Numbered from the stretch's first letter, positions 36,631 to 46,521 are shown. The stretch: 64,000 bases of DNA from RYN-230 sp963768945 (GCA_963768945.1 CAVYJW010000008.1:1061191-1125190), one strand, 5' to 3'. Numbers and translations: made by a program. Notes: generated from the letters alone by a model not told the origin.

Positions 36631-37545
36631 ATGGCCCTTCCGGCCAATCTCAGGTCCCTCGGTGAGCTGCGCAGCCGGTACCGGCGTCCGCGCCCCCGCG
36701 GCCAGGCGGGCGGGCGAGCTGAGCGATCCATGATCACTATTCCGGCCCTCGCCCGTCTCGGTCCGCGCGCCCGCACGGCTGCGCTGAGCCGGGGGCGGAC
36801 AGTACCCCCGTGGGCGATCGTCTCGGCCGGCCTGACGCCGATCCTGCTGACCGGGGGCTGGCTCCTCGCGGGCGCGCTCCAGCCGGCCTCCTACAACCCG
36901 ATCCGGGAAACGGTGAGCGTGATGGCTGGTTACGCGGGAACCGACCGCTGGGTGATGACCGGCGCCCTGCTGCTGGTCGGCGGCTGCCATCTGGTCACCG
37001 CCGCGGGCTTGGGCGCCATCCGGGTCCCGGCCCGTGTTTTGCTGATCCTCGCGGGGCTGTCCTCCATTGGCATCGCCACGTCCCCGGAGCCTGTTGTTGG
37101 CTCCACTGCGCAGCACCTCGCCTGGACCTCGTTGGGCGCGGTAATTATCACGGTCTGGCCGGCTTTCGCGGTTAGCCCCGGATCACCGCGGCCACTGATT
37201 CTGAGCCGCCGCGGCTCGGCCGTCGTGACCGCCGTGTTTCTCGCCCTGCTGTGCTGGCTCGTGATCGAGACCCAGGGCGGCAGCGAACTGGGCATGGCCG
37301 AGCGGCTGACCTCGTCGGTGCAGACCTCGTGGCCGTTCGTCGTGGCGGTGGTGCTGTGGCGTCACGCAGCCCGGACACGCCGGCCGGGACGACCCGGCGG
37401 GCCACCCGAAGCCTCCCACGCGCAGGCGATGACGGCAGAGACCATCACGGCAGAGGCCACGACCACGGAGGCCATGACCACGGAGGCGATGACCACGGGG
37501 GCCATGACCACGGGGGCGCTGCGCGGCCAGCGCGATTTAGCATGA
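36631..37545 (+). CDS. DUF998 membrane protein with a repeat-coded tail
   Basis: 304 residues; AAGGAGG is nine bases before ATG. Six hydrophobic helices (including LTPILLTGGWLLAGALQPAS, GALLLVGGCHLVTAAGLGAI, VFLALLCWLVIETQGG and WPFVVAVVLWRHAA) and the motif YNPIRETVSVMAGYAGTDRW identify DUF998. The C-terminal 35 residues are low-complexity repeats of (E/G)AMTT. It overlaps the acyltransferase by ATGA, suggesting a shared envelope-lipid task. Confidence 0.85.
   Translation: MALPANLRSLGELRSRYRRPRPRGQAGGRAERSMITIPALARLGPRARTAALSRGRTVPPWAIVSAGLTPILLTGGWLLAGALQPASYNPIRETVSVMAGYAGTDRWVMTGALLLVGGCHLVTAAGLGAIRVPARVLLILAGLSSIGIATSPEPVVGSTAQHLAWTSLGAVIITVWPAFAVSPGSPRPLILSRRGSAVVTAVFLALLCWLVIETQGGSELGMAERLTSSVQTSWPFVVAVVLWRHAARTRRPGRPGGPPEASHAQAMTAETITAEATTTEAMTTEAMTTGAMTTGALRGQRDLA
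37453..37512. repeat. four 15-bp tandem repeats within the DUF998 gene
   Basis: Units GAGGCCACGACCACG, GAGGCCATGACCACG, GAGGCGATGACCACG and GGGGCCATGACCACG encode five-residue repeats; more degenerate copies precede them. Because the unit is a multiple of three, copy-number change keeps the frame and the coupled overlap with the next gene. Confidence 0.85.
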
Positions 37546-38468
37546 TCGGGGACCTGCGTGAGCAGATCGCCGGAGCCGGCTTCGCGCTCGGCTGGGGCGT
37601 GCTGAGCAACGTCCCCGCCCGGATCACGTCTCGCGGCTTCCGCGCTGCCGCTGACCGGGCCACCAGGCGCGGCGGGCCGGCCGTGCGCCAACTGCGTAAG
37701 AACCTGCGCCGGGTGGTGGGCCCGGCTTGCCCCGAAGAAGAGATGGACGCCCTAGTCGGTGACGCGATGCGGTCCTACGCCCGCTACTGGCTGGAAACCT
37801 TCCGGCTGCCGAAGCTGGACCGGGCGGAGGTGATCGCCCGGGCCGACCGGCAGACCTCCGGGATCGAGCACCTCGACGCGGCGGTGCAGGCCGGCCGCGG
37901 GTTCATCCTGGCCCTCCCGCACACCGGCAACTACGACGTGGCGGGGCTGTGGCTCATCGACCGATACCACAAGCCGTTCACCACGGTGGCCGAGCGCCTG
38001 CGGCCGTCCTGGCTGTTCGACCGCTTCGTCGCCTACCGGGAGAGCATCGGGATGGAAGTGCTCGCACTGACCGGCGGCGATCAGACGCCGACCACAGTGC
38101 TCACCGAACGGCTCAAGGCCGGCGGCGCGGTCTGCCTGGTGGCCGACCGCGACCTGTCGCAGCACGGGGTCGAGGTCGACTTCTTCGGGGAACGGGCCCG
38201 CATGCCGAGCGGGCCAGCGCTGCTGTCCGCGGTGACCGGAGCCGCGCTGCTGCCGGTCGGACTCTGGTTCACGCCGGATGGCGGCTGGGGCCAGCGGATC
38301 ATGGCGCCGGTCGGGACGCCTGAGGGCCCGCTTGGCGACCGGGTTACCGGCGGCACCCAGCAACTCGCCGACGCCTTCGCCACAATGATCGCCGAGCACC
38401 CGGCCGACTGGCACATGGTGCAGAAACTCTGGCTGGCGGATCTGACACCGCCGAACGTCCCGGACTGA
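37542..38468 (+). CDS. lysophospholipid/PIM acyltransferase (PatA/LpxL-like)
   Basis: 308 residues. The HX4D motif is in LALPHTGNYDVAGLW. Other acyltransferase blocks are AERLRPSWLFDRFVAYRESI, GGAVCLVADRDLSQHGVEVD and RARMPSGPALLSAVTGAALL. Actinobacterial relatives include the phosphatidylinositol mannoside acyltransferase PatA, normally located between pgsA and pimA. Here the neighbours are DUF998 and a desaturase, so this may be a paralogue acting on another lipid. Confidence 0.85.
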   Translation: MIGDLREQIAGAGFALGWGVLSNVPARITSRGFRAAADRATRRGGPAVRQLRKNLRRVVGPACPEEEMDALVGDAMRSYARYWLETFRLPKLDRAEVIARADRQTSGIEHLDAAVQAGRGFILALPHTGNYDVAGLWLIDRYHKPFTTVAERLRPSWLFDRFVAYRESIGMEVLALTGGDQTPTTVLTERLKAGGAVCLVADRDLSQHGVEVDFFGERARMPSGPALLSAVTGAALLPVGLWFTPDGGWGQRIMAPVGTPEGPLGDRVTGGTQQLADAFATMIAEHPADWHMVQKLWLADLTPPNVPD

Positions 38469-38476
38469 CCTGGGGT

Positions 38477-38505
38477 CGGGCCTGGCTTGTTCGCGCGCAG
38501 GCCCG
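38477..38505 (+). terminator. hairpin after the acyltransferase gene
   Basis: CGGGCCTG and CAGGCCCG form a perfect eight-base stem with a 13-base loop, 9 bp after the stop. There is no T tract. The remaining 38506-38777 has no recognised gene. Confidence 0.5.
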
Positions 38506-38777
38506 GCGTGCTCCGGGCACCCGCCCAGCGTTTGCTGGCCGCTCCTCGGCCCATAGACGCAGGGTGTCGCGGAAAGGTACCGTCAGGGTGTTGCTCCGGA
38601 CCCCGGCAGCTGCACCCGAACCTTACGGGCACTGCGCAGGTCCGGAGTTTTTGCGTCTCCCGGCGCGATACGACCCACATGACCGGCTCCATCGCTCGTC
38701 GCTTCGTCACGCACGTAGGAGCCGTTCATGAGCATCATCGCGTGGGTCGCTGAGTCCGCCGAATCCGGGCTGCCATC

Positions 38778-39776
38778 ATGACCGCCGCTGCCGGTTATGA
38801 CGGCCGGGCGCCGTTCCCCGGAAGCGGCCGTCCCGCACTGACCGTCGGGGGCGGTTTCCGGTCAGCCGTGACCGCCGCGATCGTGCTCGTGCCGTTCGCG
38901 GGCCTGGCTGTGGCGGTGTGGCTGGCCTGGGGCCATGGCCTGGGCCTGGCCGATGTCCTGCTGGCGCTCGGCTTTTACGTGCTCACCGGCCTGGGGATCA
39001 GCGTGGGTTTCCACCGGTTGCTGACGCACCGTTCGTTCACGGCGGCCGGCCCGCTGCGGATCGCGCTCGCGGTCGCCGGGTCGATGAGTTTCGAGGGCGA
39101 CGTCATCGGCTGGGTCGCGATCCATCGCCGCCACCACGCATTCACTGACCGGCCCGGCGACCCGCACTCCCCCTATCGCTACGGGACCAGCCTCGGCGGC
39201 CAACTCCGCGGCCTGGCTCACGCCCACGCGGGCTGGCTGCTGCGTGATGACCCCAGCCCGCCCGCGCGCTACGCGCCCGACATGGTGGCCGACCCCGCCA
39301 TGCGGATGATCTCGCGCGGCTTTCCTGTCCTGTCTGCCGTCTCCCTGGCCCTGCCGTTGGCGGCGGGGTGGATCATCGGCGGCACCTGGCGCGCCGCGCT
39401 GGCCGCGCTGCTGTGGGCCGGCCTGGTCCGCGTCGCCGTGCTGCAGCACGTCACCTGGAGCGTCAACTCACTGTGCCATGTCTTCGGCACCCGGCCCTTC
39501 GCCACGCGCCGCCACGACCGGGCCACCAACCTGTGGCCGCTCGCCCTGGTGTCGTTCGGCGAGAGCTGGCACAACATGCACCACTCCGACCCCGCCTGTG
39601 CGAGGCACGGCGCCGAGCGGGGACAGGTGGACATCTCGGCTGGCCTGATCCGGATTTTCGAGCACCTGGGCTGGGTCACTGGCGTGCACTGGCCTGACCC
39701 CGGCCGGCTGGCCGCCCACCGCCGCAACTCCAGCCTTGACCAGCCCCAGGGCGTCACGCAGCCGGCGCAACGCTAA
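38778..39776 (+). CDS. acyl-CoA/acyl-lipid delta-9-type fatty acid desaturase
   Basis: 332 residues. All three histidine boxes are present: HRLLTH (79-84), HRRHH (116-120) and HNMHH (about 264-268), with four membrane helices placed as in stearoyl-CoA desaturases. It inserts a double bond in membrane fatty acids using diiron and a reductase. It follows envelope lipid genes and converges with the MmpL gene nine bases downstream. Confidence 0.9.
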   Translation: MTAAAGYDGRAPFPGSGRPALTVGGGFRSAVTAAIVLVPFAGLAVAVWLAWGHGLGLADVLLALGFYVLTGLGISVGFHRLLTHRSFTAAGPLRIALAVAGSMSFEGDVIGWVAIHRRHHAFTDRPGDPHSPYRYGTSLGGQLRGLAHAHAGWLLRDDPSPPARYAPDMVADPAMRMISRGFPVLSAVSLALPLAAGWIIGGTWRAALAALLWAGLVRVAVLQHVTWSVNSLCHVFGTRPFATRRHDRATNLWPLALVSFGESWHNMHHSDPACARHGAERGQVDISAGLIRIFEHLGWVTGVHWPDPGRLAAHRRNSSLDQPQGVTQPAQR

Positions 39777-39784
39777 CCAGCGGG

Positions 39785-42237
39785 CTAGCCCGGCCCGGCT
39801 GACCCGGCCACGGCCTGGCCGGCCGCAGGCACGGGCGCCTCCGGACGGTCCATGGTCAGCTTGGAGGGCCACCAGTTCCAGCGGCCGAGCAGCACGACCG
39901 TGGAGGGCACGAGCAGCGTCCGGACCAGGAAGGTATCCATCAGGATCCCGAGTGCGAGGCTGATCGCGATGTCGCGGAACTGGCTGCCGCCCGCCCCGCT
40001 GCCGGCCACGACGCCGAACACCACGAAGGTTCCGGCCAGCACCAGGCCGGCCGAGGTCACGGTCGTACCGGTCATGCCGATCGCCCTGACGACCGCCTCG
40101 CGCAGCGGCAGCTTGTGCGCCTCTTCCCTGATCCGGGTCATGACCAGGATGTTGTAATCCTCGCCGAGCGCGAGCAGGAAGATGAACATCAGGAACGGCA
40201 GGAAGAAGACCAGCCCCTTGCTCCCCCCGATGTTGACGAACAGCAGCACGGAGAGCCCCAGCGCGGCCAGGTAGGACAGGCCCACCGAGGCGATCAGGTA
40301 GAGCGGGGCGATCAGGCTCCGCAGCACGAGGGCCAGCAGGATCCCGATCACCACGATCGCGATGGGGATGACCCTGACCAGGTCACTGTTGGACACGGCG
40401 CTGATGTCGTACAGGGCCGGCGCCTCGCCGCCGACCGCCGAGTCGGCGGCGCCCACGGACCGCGCCACCCTGGTGATCTCGGAGCGGATCGCCGGGACGG
40501 CATCCAGGGCGGCCGTGCTGCCGGGATCACCGGCCCGCAGCCCCACGGAGAACTGCACCGTCCGCCCGTCGGCGCTGATGAAGTTCGAGGTGCTGCGGTA
40601 CAGCTGGTAGATGGCGGGCGGCACCTTGGCGGCGAGACCCGGTGGCGGGACCGGCGGCAGGGCCTTGGCCGGGCCGAGCGCGGCGTGCAGCCTCGCGTAG
40701 TCGGCGGGCGGCAGCACCAGCCCGCTCGGGTTGAGCGGGCCGGCCACCGTGGTGAACAGGCTGCTGGCCTTGAGCTCACTGGTCGCCTTGGCGAGGACCT
40801 GGGGATCGTTCCAGACCGGCTGGCTGAACTTGAAGATCGGCGAGGTCGGGTTGGCGGCCGACTCCGGGAAGTACCTGGTCAGCAGCTGGGTGCCTTTCGC
40901 GGAGTCGCTGCCGGCCGGCGGGGCCGTGCTGCCGCCGAAGCCTGACGCCGTGTAGCCGAACACGGCCAGGGCCAGGCCGCCGAAGGCCAGCACGCCGATG
41001 ATCAGCGTGGTCGCGGGCCGGCGCACGATCCGGCCCGCCACCCGGCCCCAGACGCCGACCCCGCCCTTGCCCTGGATGCTCCAGGGCAGCAGCTTGGGCT
41101 TGTGGAACATGGCCTGGAACAGCGTCCGCTTCATCGCCAGCAGCGACAGGCGGATCGACAGCAGCGCGGGCAGCAGTGTAAGGCCGGCCAGCAGGGTGAC
41201 CGCGATCGCGATGGCGAACGGGATGCCGAGGTTGGAGTAGAACGGGAAACTGGCCGCCAGGAGGGTCAGGACCGCCGCGATGACCGTGGCCGCCGAGAAG
41301 GTAATCGACTCGCCGACCCGCGTGACCGACTCGACCAGCGCGGTCCGCGCGGCCGGCCGGGGCCGGCCAGGTCGAAGAGCAGGGACCGGAACAGGCCATG
41401 CTCGGGGGCCCCGGCCATGCCGGTCACGTCATGGCCGGCCGCCCGCAGCTCCTCCCGGACCCGGAAGACCAGGAACAGCCCGTAGTCCGTGCCGGCGCCG
41501 AGCACCAGGACGATCAGCAGGAACTGGGCGAGCGGTGATACCTGCAGGCCATGCTTGGCCGCCTCGGCCACCAGCGGACCGGAGATGAGCACGGACAGCA
41601 GGGCCGGCAGGACCGTGGTGATGGCGAGCGTCAGCGACCGGAAGATGAGCACGAGCAGCACGATGATGAAGATCAGCGACAGATCCTGCACCTTGTTGCC
41701 GGTGTTGCCGGACGCCTTCTGCTGGTCCACCTGAACGGCGATGCTGCCCGCCAGGTGGACCCGCAGCCCCGCGGGCAGCCCGGCGCTGGCGATCTTCGCC
41801 CGCATGTCGTCGATGAGGCTCTGCTGATAGTCCTGGTTGCCGCTGTTGTTGGCGGCGAGGGCGAGCAGTTGGATGGCCTGGCCGTTCGCGGAGCGGCCGA
41901 CGTCAAGCACCTGCTTGATACCGGTCACGGAGTGGAGCTTGACCTGCAGGGAACTCATGGCGCTGATATCCGCCGCGGTCAGCGGCCCGCTGGTGGTCGC
42001 CGCGATGACGGGGATAGGGAGCAGGTTCGCGCTGCCGAACGGCGCGGACAGGTCGATCGCGTGCTGGCTCGGCGCGCTCGCGGGCAGGAACTTGGAGTTG
42101 TTGCTCTGGGTCACGCTCGACAGCGACGGCAGCTGCGTCACGGCCGCGATCGCGCCGAATACCCAGATCAGCAGGACCAGCCAGCGAAGGCGGACGGCCC
42201 AGCGGCCGATGGCACCGAAAACCGCGTCGACGTGCAT
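39785..42237 (-). pseudogene. MmpL-family RND transporter, one frame break
   Basis: About 815 residues if the break is repaired. ATG 42237 starts MHVDAVFGAIGRWAVRLRWL. The first half has an RND domain with QDLSLIFIIVLLVLIFRSL and LGAGTDYGLFLVFRVREELR (catalytic-proton region GTDYG). The frame is lost near 41345-41375 in a GGCC-rich tract. The second frame resumes ALVESVTRVGESITFSAATV and runs through a second RND half with LVLRSLIAPLYLIASVGLSY, ALGEDYNILVMTRIREEAHK and GTFVVFGV to the end. Such exporters move lipids to the cell surface. The break lies in a GC-only tract of a well-preserved gene and may be a sequencing error. Confidence 0.85.
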
Positions 42238-42349
42238 GGGCAACCAGCCTATTGGCCGCCACCGACAAGTCAACGCCCACCCCGGCGGTCCTGCGGTCCT
42301 GGTATGTCGCATGATGGCATCAGGCGAGTGCCGAGGGGAGGATCCGTCG

Positions 42350-42817
42350 ATGCGAGAGATCCGGGTTCGCCGGGTGTACGAGCCGCCTGAGCCCCAGGAC
42401 GGAACCCGGGTGCTGGTGGACAGGCTCTGGCCGCGCGGCCTCCGCAAGGAGGCGGCCGCGCTGGGCGAATGGGCCAGGGACGTGGCCCCATCAAATGAAC
42501 TCCGCACCTGGTACGGCCATGATCCGGCGAAGTTCGGCGAGTTCTGCCGCCGCTACACGGAAGAACTCTCGCAGGGTGCGGCCCGGGCCGCCCTCGGCCA
42601 CGTGGCCGCCCTGACGGCCGCCGGTCCAGTAACGCTGCTCACCGCGACCCGGGACGTCAACCACAGCCAGGCCGCGGTACTCGCCCAGGTGCTCCGGCAC
42701 CAGGCCCTGAGCGAGCCCGCCGAAGGCGGCGATGCCGCGTGCTGGGCCCACCTGGTGTGCCCCGAATGCGGCGCCATCACCACCGGAGGCCACCGCCCGG
42801 GCTGCGCATCGGCGTAA
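42350..42817 (+). CDS. DUF488 family protein
   Basis: 155 residues; GGGGAGG is eight bases before ATG. RVYEPPEPQDGTRVLVDRLW, PRGLRKEAAALGEWARDVAP, YGHDPAKFGEFCRRYTEEL and VTLLTATRDVNHSQAAVLAQ define the family. A short cysteine-rich tail (HLVCPECGAITTGGHRPGC) is unusual and may bind metal. Function unknown. Confidence 0.85.
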   Translation: MREIRVRRVYEPPEPQDGTRVLVDRLWPRGLRKEAAALGEWARDVAPSNELRTWYGHDPAKFGEFCRRYTEELSQGAARAALGHVAALTAAGPVTLLTATRDVNHSQAAVLAQVLRHQALSEPAEGGDAACWAHLVCPECGAITTGGHRPGCASA

Positions 42818-42881
42818 TCGAACGCGGCGGGGTCCCCTGCGGCAGGCGGACGCGACACGCGCTGCCCGCCATACTGGGCAG

Positions 42882-44837
42882 GTGCCGGAAATGGAAACTA
42901 TCCCGGGAGCAGCACCAGCACCGGCATCCGGGGCACCTCGCTGGCGTGGTTTCCTGACGCCGTGGCGCTCGCCCGCGGATCAGCCCGCCTGGGCCCGGCC
43001 GGCGCTGCTGGCCATCGCCGCCGTCGCGGCGGTCGCGTACGGCTGGGGAATGGCCGGCGCCAGCGTCGAGCCGTTCTACGGCGCGGCGGCCCGCAGCATG
43101 TCGGAAAGCTGGCACGACTTCATCTTCGGGGCGTTCGATCCAGCCGGGACCGTCACCATCGACAAGCTGCCCGGCGAGCTCTGGGTGCAGGCCCTGTCGC
43201 TGCGGGTCTTCGGCTTTCACATCTGGGCCCTGGTCCTGCCGCAGGTGGTCGAGGGCGTGCTCACCATCCTGGTGCTGTACCGGGCGGTCCGCCGGCTGGC
43301 TGGGCCCGCGGCCGGCCTGACCGCCGCGGCGGTGCTCGCCGTCACGCCCATCACCGTGCTGCTGAGCCGCGGCAACGTGTCGGACTCGCTGCTGATCCTG
43401 CTGCTGGTGCTCGCCGCCGACGCCACGTCCGCCGCGCTGCTCACCGGGTCGCTGCGGCAGCTGCTGCTCGCCGGCGTCTGGGTCGGCCTGGCCTTCCAGG
43501 CGAAGATGATCCAGGCCTGGCTGGCCCTGCCCGCGCTGGCCGCCGCCTACCTGCTCGCCGCGCCCGCGGCGAGACTGCGTACCCGGTGCGCGCACGTCGC
43601 GCTGGCCGGGCTGGTCACCGCCGTGGTCTCCCTCTCCTGGATGACCGCGGTCTCGCTGGTCCCGTCCCGGGACCGGCCTTACGTGGACGGCAGTGCGGAC
43701 GACTCGGTGTACACGCAGGTCTTCGACTACAACGGCCTGGGCCGGCTCACCGGGAACTGGGCGACCATCGCCGGGCCGGCCTCACCGATCGTGGTCGCGG
43801 CCAAAGAGAGCGGGCGGTTGCTCACTGCCGAGACCATGGGCATCAAGCCGGGCTGGCACCGTCTGCTGGCCGGCCCGTTCGCGGCCGACGGCGGCTGGCT
43901 CCTGCCGGCGGCCGTCGTCAGCGCGCTGGGCGTGCTCATCTCCCGGCGCCGCCGGGGCAGGCGCGACCCGTTGCGCGCCGCCGTCGTGCTGTGGGGCGGC
44001 TGGTGGCTGGTCCTCGCGGTCTTCTTCAGCGTCGGCACGTACCTGAACTCGTACTACGTCGCGGCGCTCATCCCCGCGGTCGCCGCGCTGTGCGGCACCG
44101 GCATTACCGCGTGCGGGCCTCGCCCTTGGCCGGCCAGGGTGCGCCTGATCGTCGCCGCGACGGTGCTCGGCTGCGTCGGCTACGGCGCCTACCTGATGTC
44201 CGGGACGGCATCCGGCCCGCTCGAGCTCACCCTGGTGGCGCTGGTCGTGGCGGCGGGCGCCACCGCTCTGCTGCTGCTGCCCGCGTCAGGCAAGGCCAGC
44301 TACCTGACCGCGGTCGCGTTCGCCGGTGGCGCCGTGCTCCTGCTGCCCGCGGCGGCGTCCGTGAGCTGCGTCATCCGCGGGCTAGGCCCGTTTGACACCC
44401 CGTTCGAGTCGTCGAAGACCGTGCACAATAACCAGGTCCTGGCCGCCGCCGCGCCCGCCCTCACCAGGGCAGTCCAGCGGCTGGAACTCCAGACGCCACC
44501 CGCTGACGCCCTGTTCGGCACCGACACCTCCGGGCTCGCGCAGGACTACATCCTGTACAGCGGCAGGGAGGTGCTGCCTATCGGCGGCTTCCTCGGCAAC
44601 GTGCCAGCCCCGACGCTGGCCACGCTGCAGGCCGATATCAGCCGCGGCTACGTGCGGGGATTCGTGCTGCCGGTGTCACCGCCGGGCCCGGACCCGCGGG
44701 TGCGGTGGATCGAGTCGCACTGCACCAGGCAGCCCCCGCCCCCGCACCGCCGTCCAGTCCCGTACGCGAGCTTCGTCTGCGGACACCCGGCCAGCCGGGC
44801 TCACGCAGTGACCGGAGCACCTACACCACGGAGATGA
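42882..44837 (+). CDS. GT39/ArnT-like membrane glycosyltransferase
   Basis: About 651 residues. It has the PMT/ArnT plan: first helix ARPALLAIAAVAAVAYGWGM, acidic loop GAFDPAGTVTIDKLPGELWV with the catalytic aspartate, a ladder of about 11 helices, and a periplasmic C-terminal domain (DALFGTDTSGLAQDYILYSG). Such proteins transfer mannose or other sugars from polyprenyl phosphates to envelope acceptors. GTG 42882 is preceded at seven bases by CATACT, a possible -10, so a leaderless transcript is plausible; ATG 42891 is the alternative. Confidence 0.85.
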   Translation: MPEMETIPGAAPAPASGAPRWRGFLTPWRSPADQPAWARPALLAIAAVAAVAYGWGMAGASVEPFYGAAARSMSESWHDFIFGAFDPAGTVTIDKLPGELWVQALSLRVFGFHIWALVLPQVVEGVLTILVLYRAVRRLAGPAAGLTAAAVLAVTPITVLLSRGNVSDSLLILLLVLAADATSAALLTGSLRQLLLAGVWVGLAFQAKMIQAWLALPALAAAYLLAAPAARLRTRCAHVALAGLVTAVVSLSWMTAVSLVPSRDRPYVDGSADDSVYTQVFDYNGLGRLTGNWATIAGPASPIVVAAKESGRLLTAETMGIKPGWHRLLAGPFAADGGWLLPAAVVSALGVLISRRRRGRRDPLRAAVVLWGGWWLVLAVFFSVGTYLNSYYVAALIPAVAALCGTGITACGPRPWPARVRLIVAATVLGCVGYGAYLMSGTASGPLELTLVALVVAAGATALLLLPASGKASYLTAVAFAGGAVLLLPAAASVSCVIRGLGPFDTPFESSKTVHNNQVLAAAAPALTRAVQRLELQTPPADALFGTDTSGLAQDYILYSGREVLPIGGFLGNVPAPTLATLQADISRGYVRGFVLPVSPPGPDPRVRWIESHCTRQPPPPHRRPVPYASFVCGHPASRAHAVTGAPTPRR

Positions 44838-45039
44838 CCGTGGCTGCAACCGTTGACGGGTGAGGGATCGGCTGCCCGTCTTCGCGGAGCCCGGCGAGGT
44901 GGAACTCGATGGCCTGCCGCATCTCGTCCAGGACCCCTTCTTCGGTATCTGCAAGCGCGACGCAGCCGGGCAGGTCAGGGCACCACGCGCCGTATCCGCC
45001 GTCGTCGGCACGCTCGATGACGACTGCGTAGCTAGTCAT
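44821..45039 (-). CDS. hicB: HicB-type antitoxin, orphan
   Basis: 72 residues: YAVVIERADDGGYGAWCPDL, PGCVALADTEEGVLDEMRQA and IEFHLAGLREDGQPIPHP are diagnostic of HicB. HicB usually neutralises a small HicA RNase encoded directly beside it, but no HicA-like frame is visible on either side. It overlaps the 3' end of the GT39 gene on the opposite strand. Confidence 0.85.
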   Translation of the reverse strand: MTSYAVVIERADDGGYGAWCPDLPGCVALADTEEGVLDEMRQAIEFHLAGLREDGQPIPHPSTVAATVISVV

Positions 45040-45096
45040 GGGGTCCTCCGGTTCAGTCCTGCCTGCTCCGGGAGAGTATGCGGCCCCGCGGGCCGC

Positions 45097-46521
45097 TCAG
45101 TCCTCGGAGCCGAGATAGCTCCACACCTGCGGGAAGCTTCCGATGCCCAGCGAGCGGCAGATCTTCTGCGCCGCCATGCTGACACCCTCGGTGAAGGTAG
45201 GAAACGCGAGCTGGAGCTCGGCGACCCGCTCGATGGTCATCCCGGCGGCCATGCAGGCGGCAACCGTCTGCACCGTCTCGGCCGAGTATTCGCCGAGCAC
45301 GTGAGCGCCGAGGATCGCGTGGGTCTGCCGGTCCGCGATCAGTTTGCAGAAGCCCTCGGACCTGCCGTCCGCGACAGGGCGCAGCAGGTCGTCGTACCGG
45401 GCCAGGCCAACGACGGGATCGTGCTGGCCCGCGGCCTGGGTCTCGGTGAGGCCGACCCTGCCGTATTCGGGGTCGGTAAAGCTGCCGCTGGGAACTACCT
45501 CGTAGGTGGCCTGCCGGGTGGGTCCCAGGATGGCGTTGGTGGCTGCGATCCGGCCTTCCATCCGGGCCGACTGCACCAGCATCGACCTGCCGTTGACGTC
45601 ACCAGCGGCGAAGATGTGCCCGACGCTGGTGCGCAGGTAGTCATCGACGGGGATCACGCCCGGCTCGGCGCGTACGCCGGCGGCGCCCAGGGCCAGGTGG
45701 CTGACGTTGGCGGGCCAGCCCACGGCGAAGAACACGGCGTCCGCAACGAGCTGGCCAGCGGTCCTGCCGCTGCGGTAGTCGAGGTGGATGCCGTCATCCT
45801 GGGCGCGGAGCATCTTGACCCGCGTGCCCGTGTGCACGTTCATGCCCCGGACGCGGAAGGCGCGCCCCAGTTCGGCCGAAACGCTGTGGTCCGCGGCGGG
45901 CACGAGGGCCGGGCCGGCCTCGAAGAGGCTGACCGTGACGCCCAGGTCGTCCAGGATGGAGGCGATCTGGCAGCCGGTATCGGCCCCGCCGACCACGGCG
46001 ACCCGCTCTGGCAGGAAGGCCAGGAACGGAATGTCCTCATAGGTGAGCGCCAGCTCGGCGCCGGGGATCGGCAGACGGCCGGCGTGCCCGCCGACGGCCA
46101 GGACGATGCGGTCCGCGGACCATGTGCGCCCGACGCTGGCGGTGACGGTGTGCGGGTCCACGAAACTGACCGGGCCGAGATCCTCGATGAGGTCGATCCC
46201 GTGCCGCCGGAGATGGCCGGCCACGTCCTTCTTGTCGTGGGCGTGGCGGGCCACCCGCTCGCTATTGGCCGCCGCGGCGGGAAGGTTCGGCACCGGCGGC
46301 GGGCCGTCGAGGCCGAAAGCGGCCCAGGAGGACCAGTCCCGCGCCAGGCGGGCCGTGCGGGCCAGGGTTCGTATGGGTGCCGGGCCGCGGTTCAGGCTGG
46401 TGCCACCGACCTGGCCCGCTTCGAGCAGGGTGACCTGTGCACCAAGCTCGCGGGCCTGGAGGGCGGCGGTGATCCCGGCTGGCCCCCCGCCGACAACCAG
46501 CAGGCTGCCGCCAGCGCTCAT
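45097..46521 (-). CDS. lipoamide-dehydrogenase-fold flavoprotein lacking the redox disulfide
   Basis: 474 residues from ATG 46521 (GAGGG upstream; the frame is open to GTG 46584). FAD motif VVGGGPAGI (9-17), NAD motif VAVVGGADTGCQIASIL, second FAD motif GHIFAAGDVNG and the C-terminal dimer interface are typical of dihydrolipoyl and mercuric reductases. The usual GGTCLNxGCxP is GGTSLNRGPAP: both redox cysteines are replaced (Ser42, Pro47). The C-terminal catalytic His-Glu motif (HxHPTxxE) reads LAFPTFTEG, with the histidine lost. A transhydrogenase or quinone reductase role, as proposed for Cys-lacking members such as mycobacterial LpdA, is more likely than disulfide chemistry. Confidence 0.88.
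   Translation of the reverse strand: MSAGGSLLVVGGGPAGITAALQARELGAQVTLLEAGQVGGTSLNRGPAPIRTLARTARLARDWSSWAAFGLDGPPPVPNLPAAAANSERVARHAHDKKDVAGHLRRHGIDLIEDLGPVSFVDPHTVTASVGRTWSADRIVLAVGGHAGRLPIPGAELALTYEDIPFLAFLPERVAVVGGADTGCQIASILDDLGVTVSLFEAGPALVPAADHSVSAELGRAFRVRGMNVHTGTRVKMLRAQDDGIHLDYRSGRTAGQLVADAVFFAVGWPANVSHLALGAAGVRAEPGVIPVDDYLRTSVGHIFAAGDVNGRSMLVQSARMEGRIAATNAILGPTRQATYEVVPSGSFTDPEYGRVGLTETQAAGQHDPVVGLARYDDLLRPVADGRSEGFCKLIADRQTHAILGAHVLGEYSAETVQTVAACMAAGMTIERVAELQLAFPTFTEGVSMAAQKICRSLGIGSFPQVWSYLGSED

Noticed and set aside
42962..44395. 477-codon plus-strand frame
   Set aside because: Shifted shadow of the GT39 gene; the true frame has membrane helices and catalytic loop.
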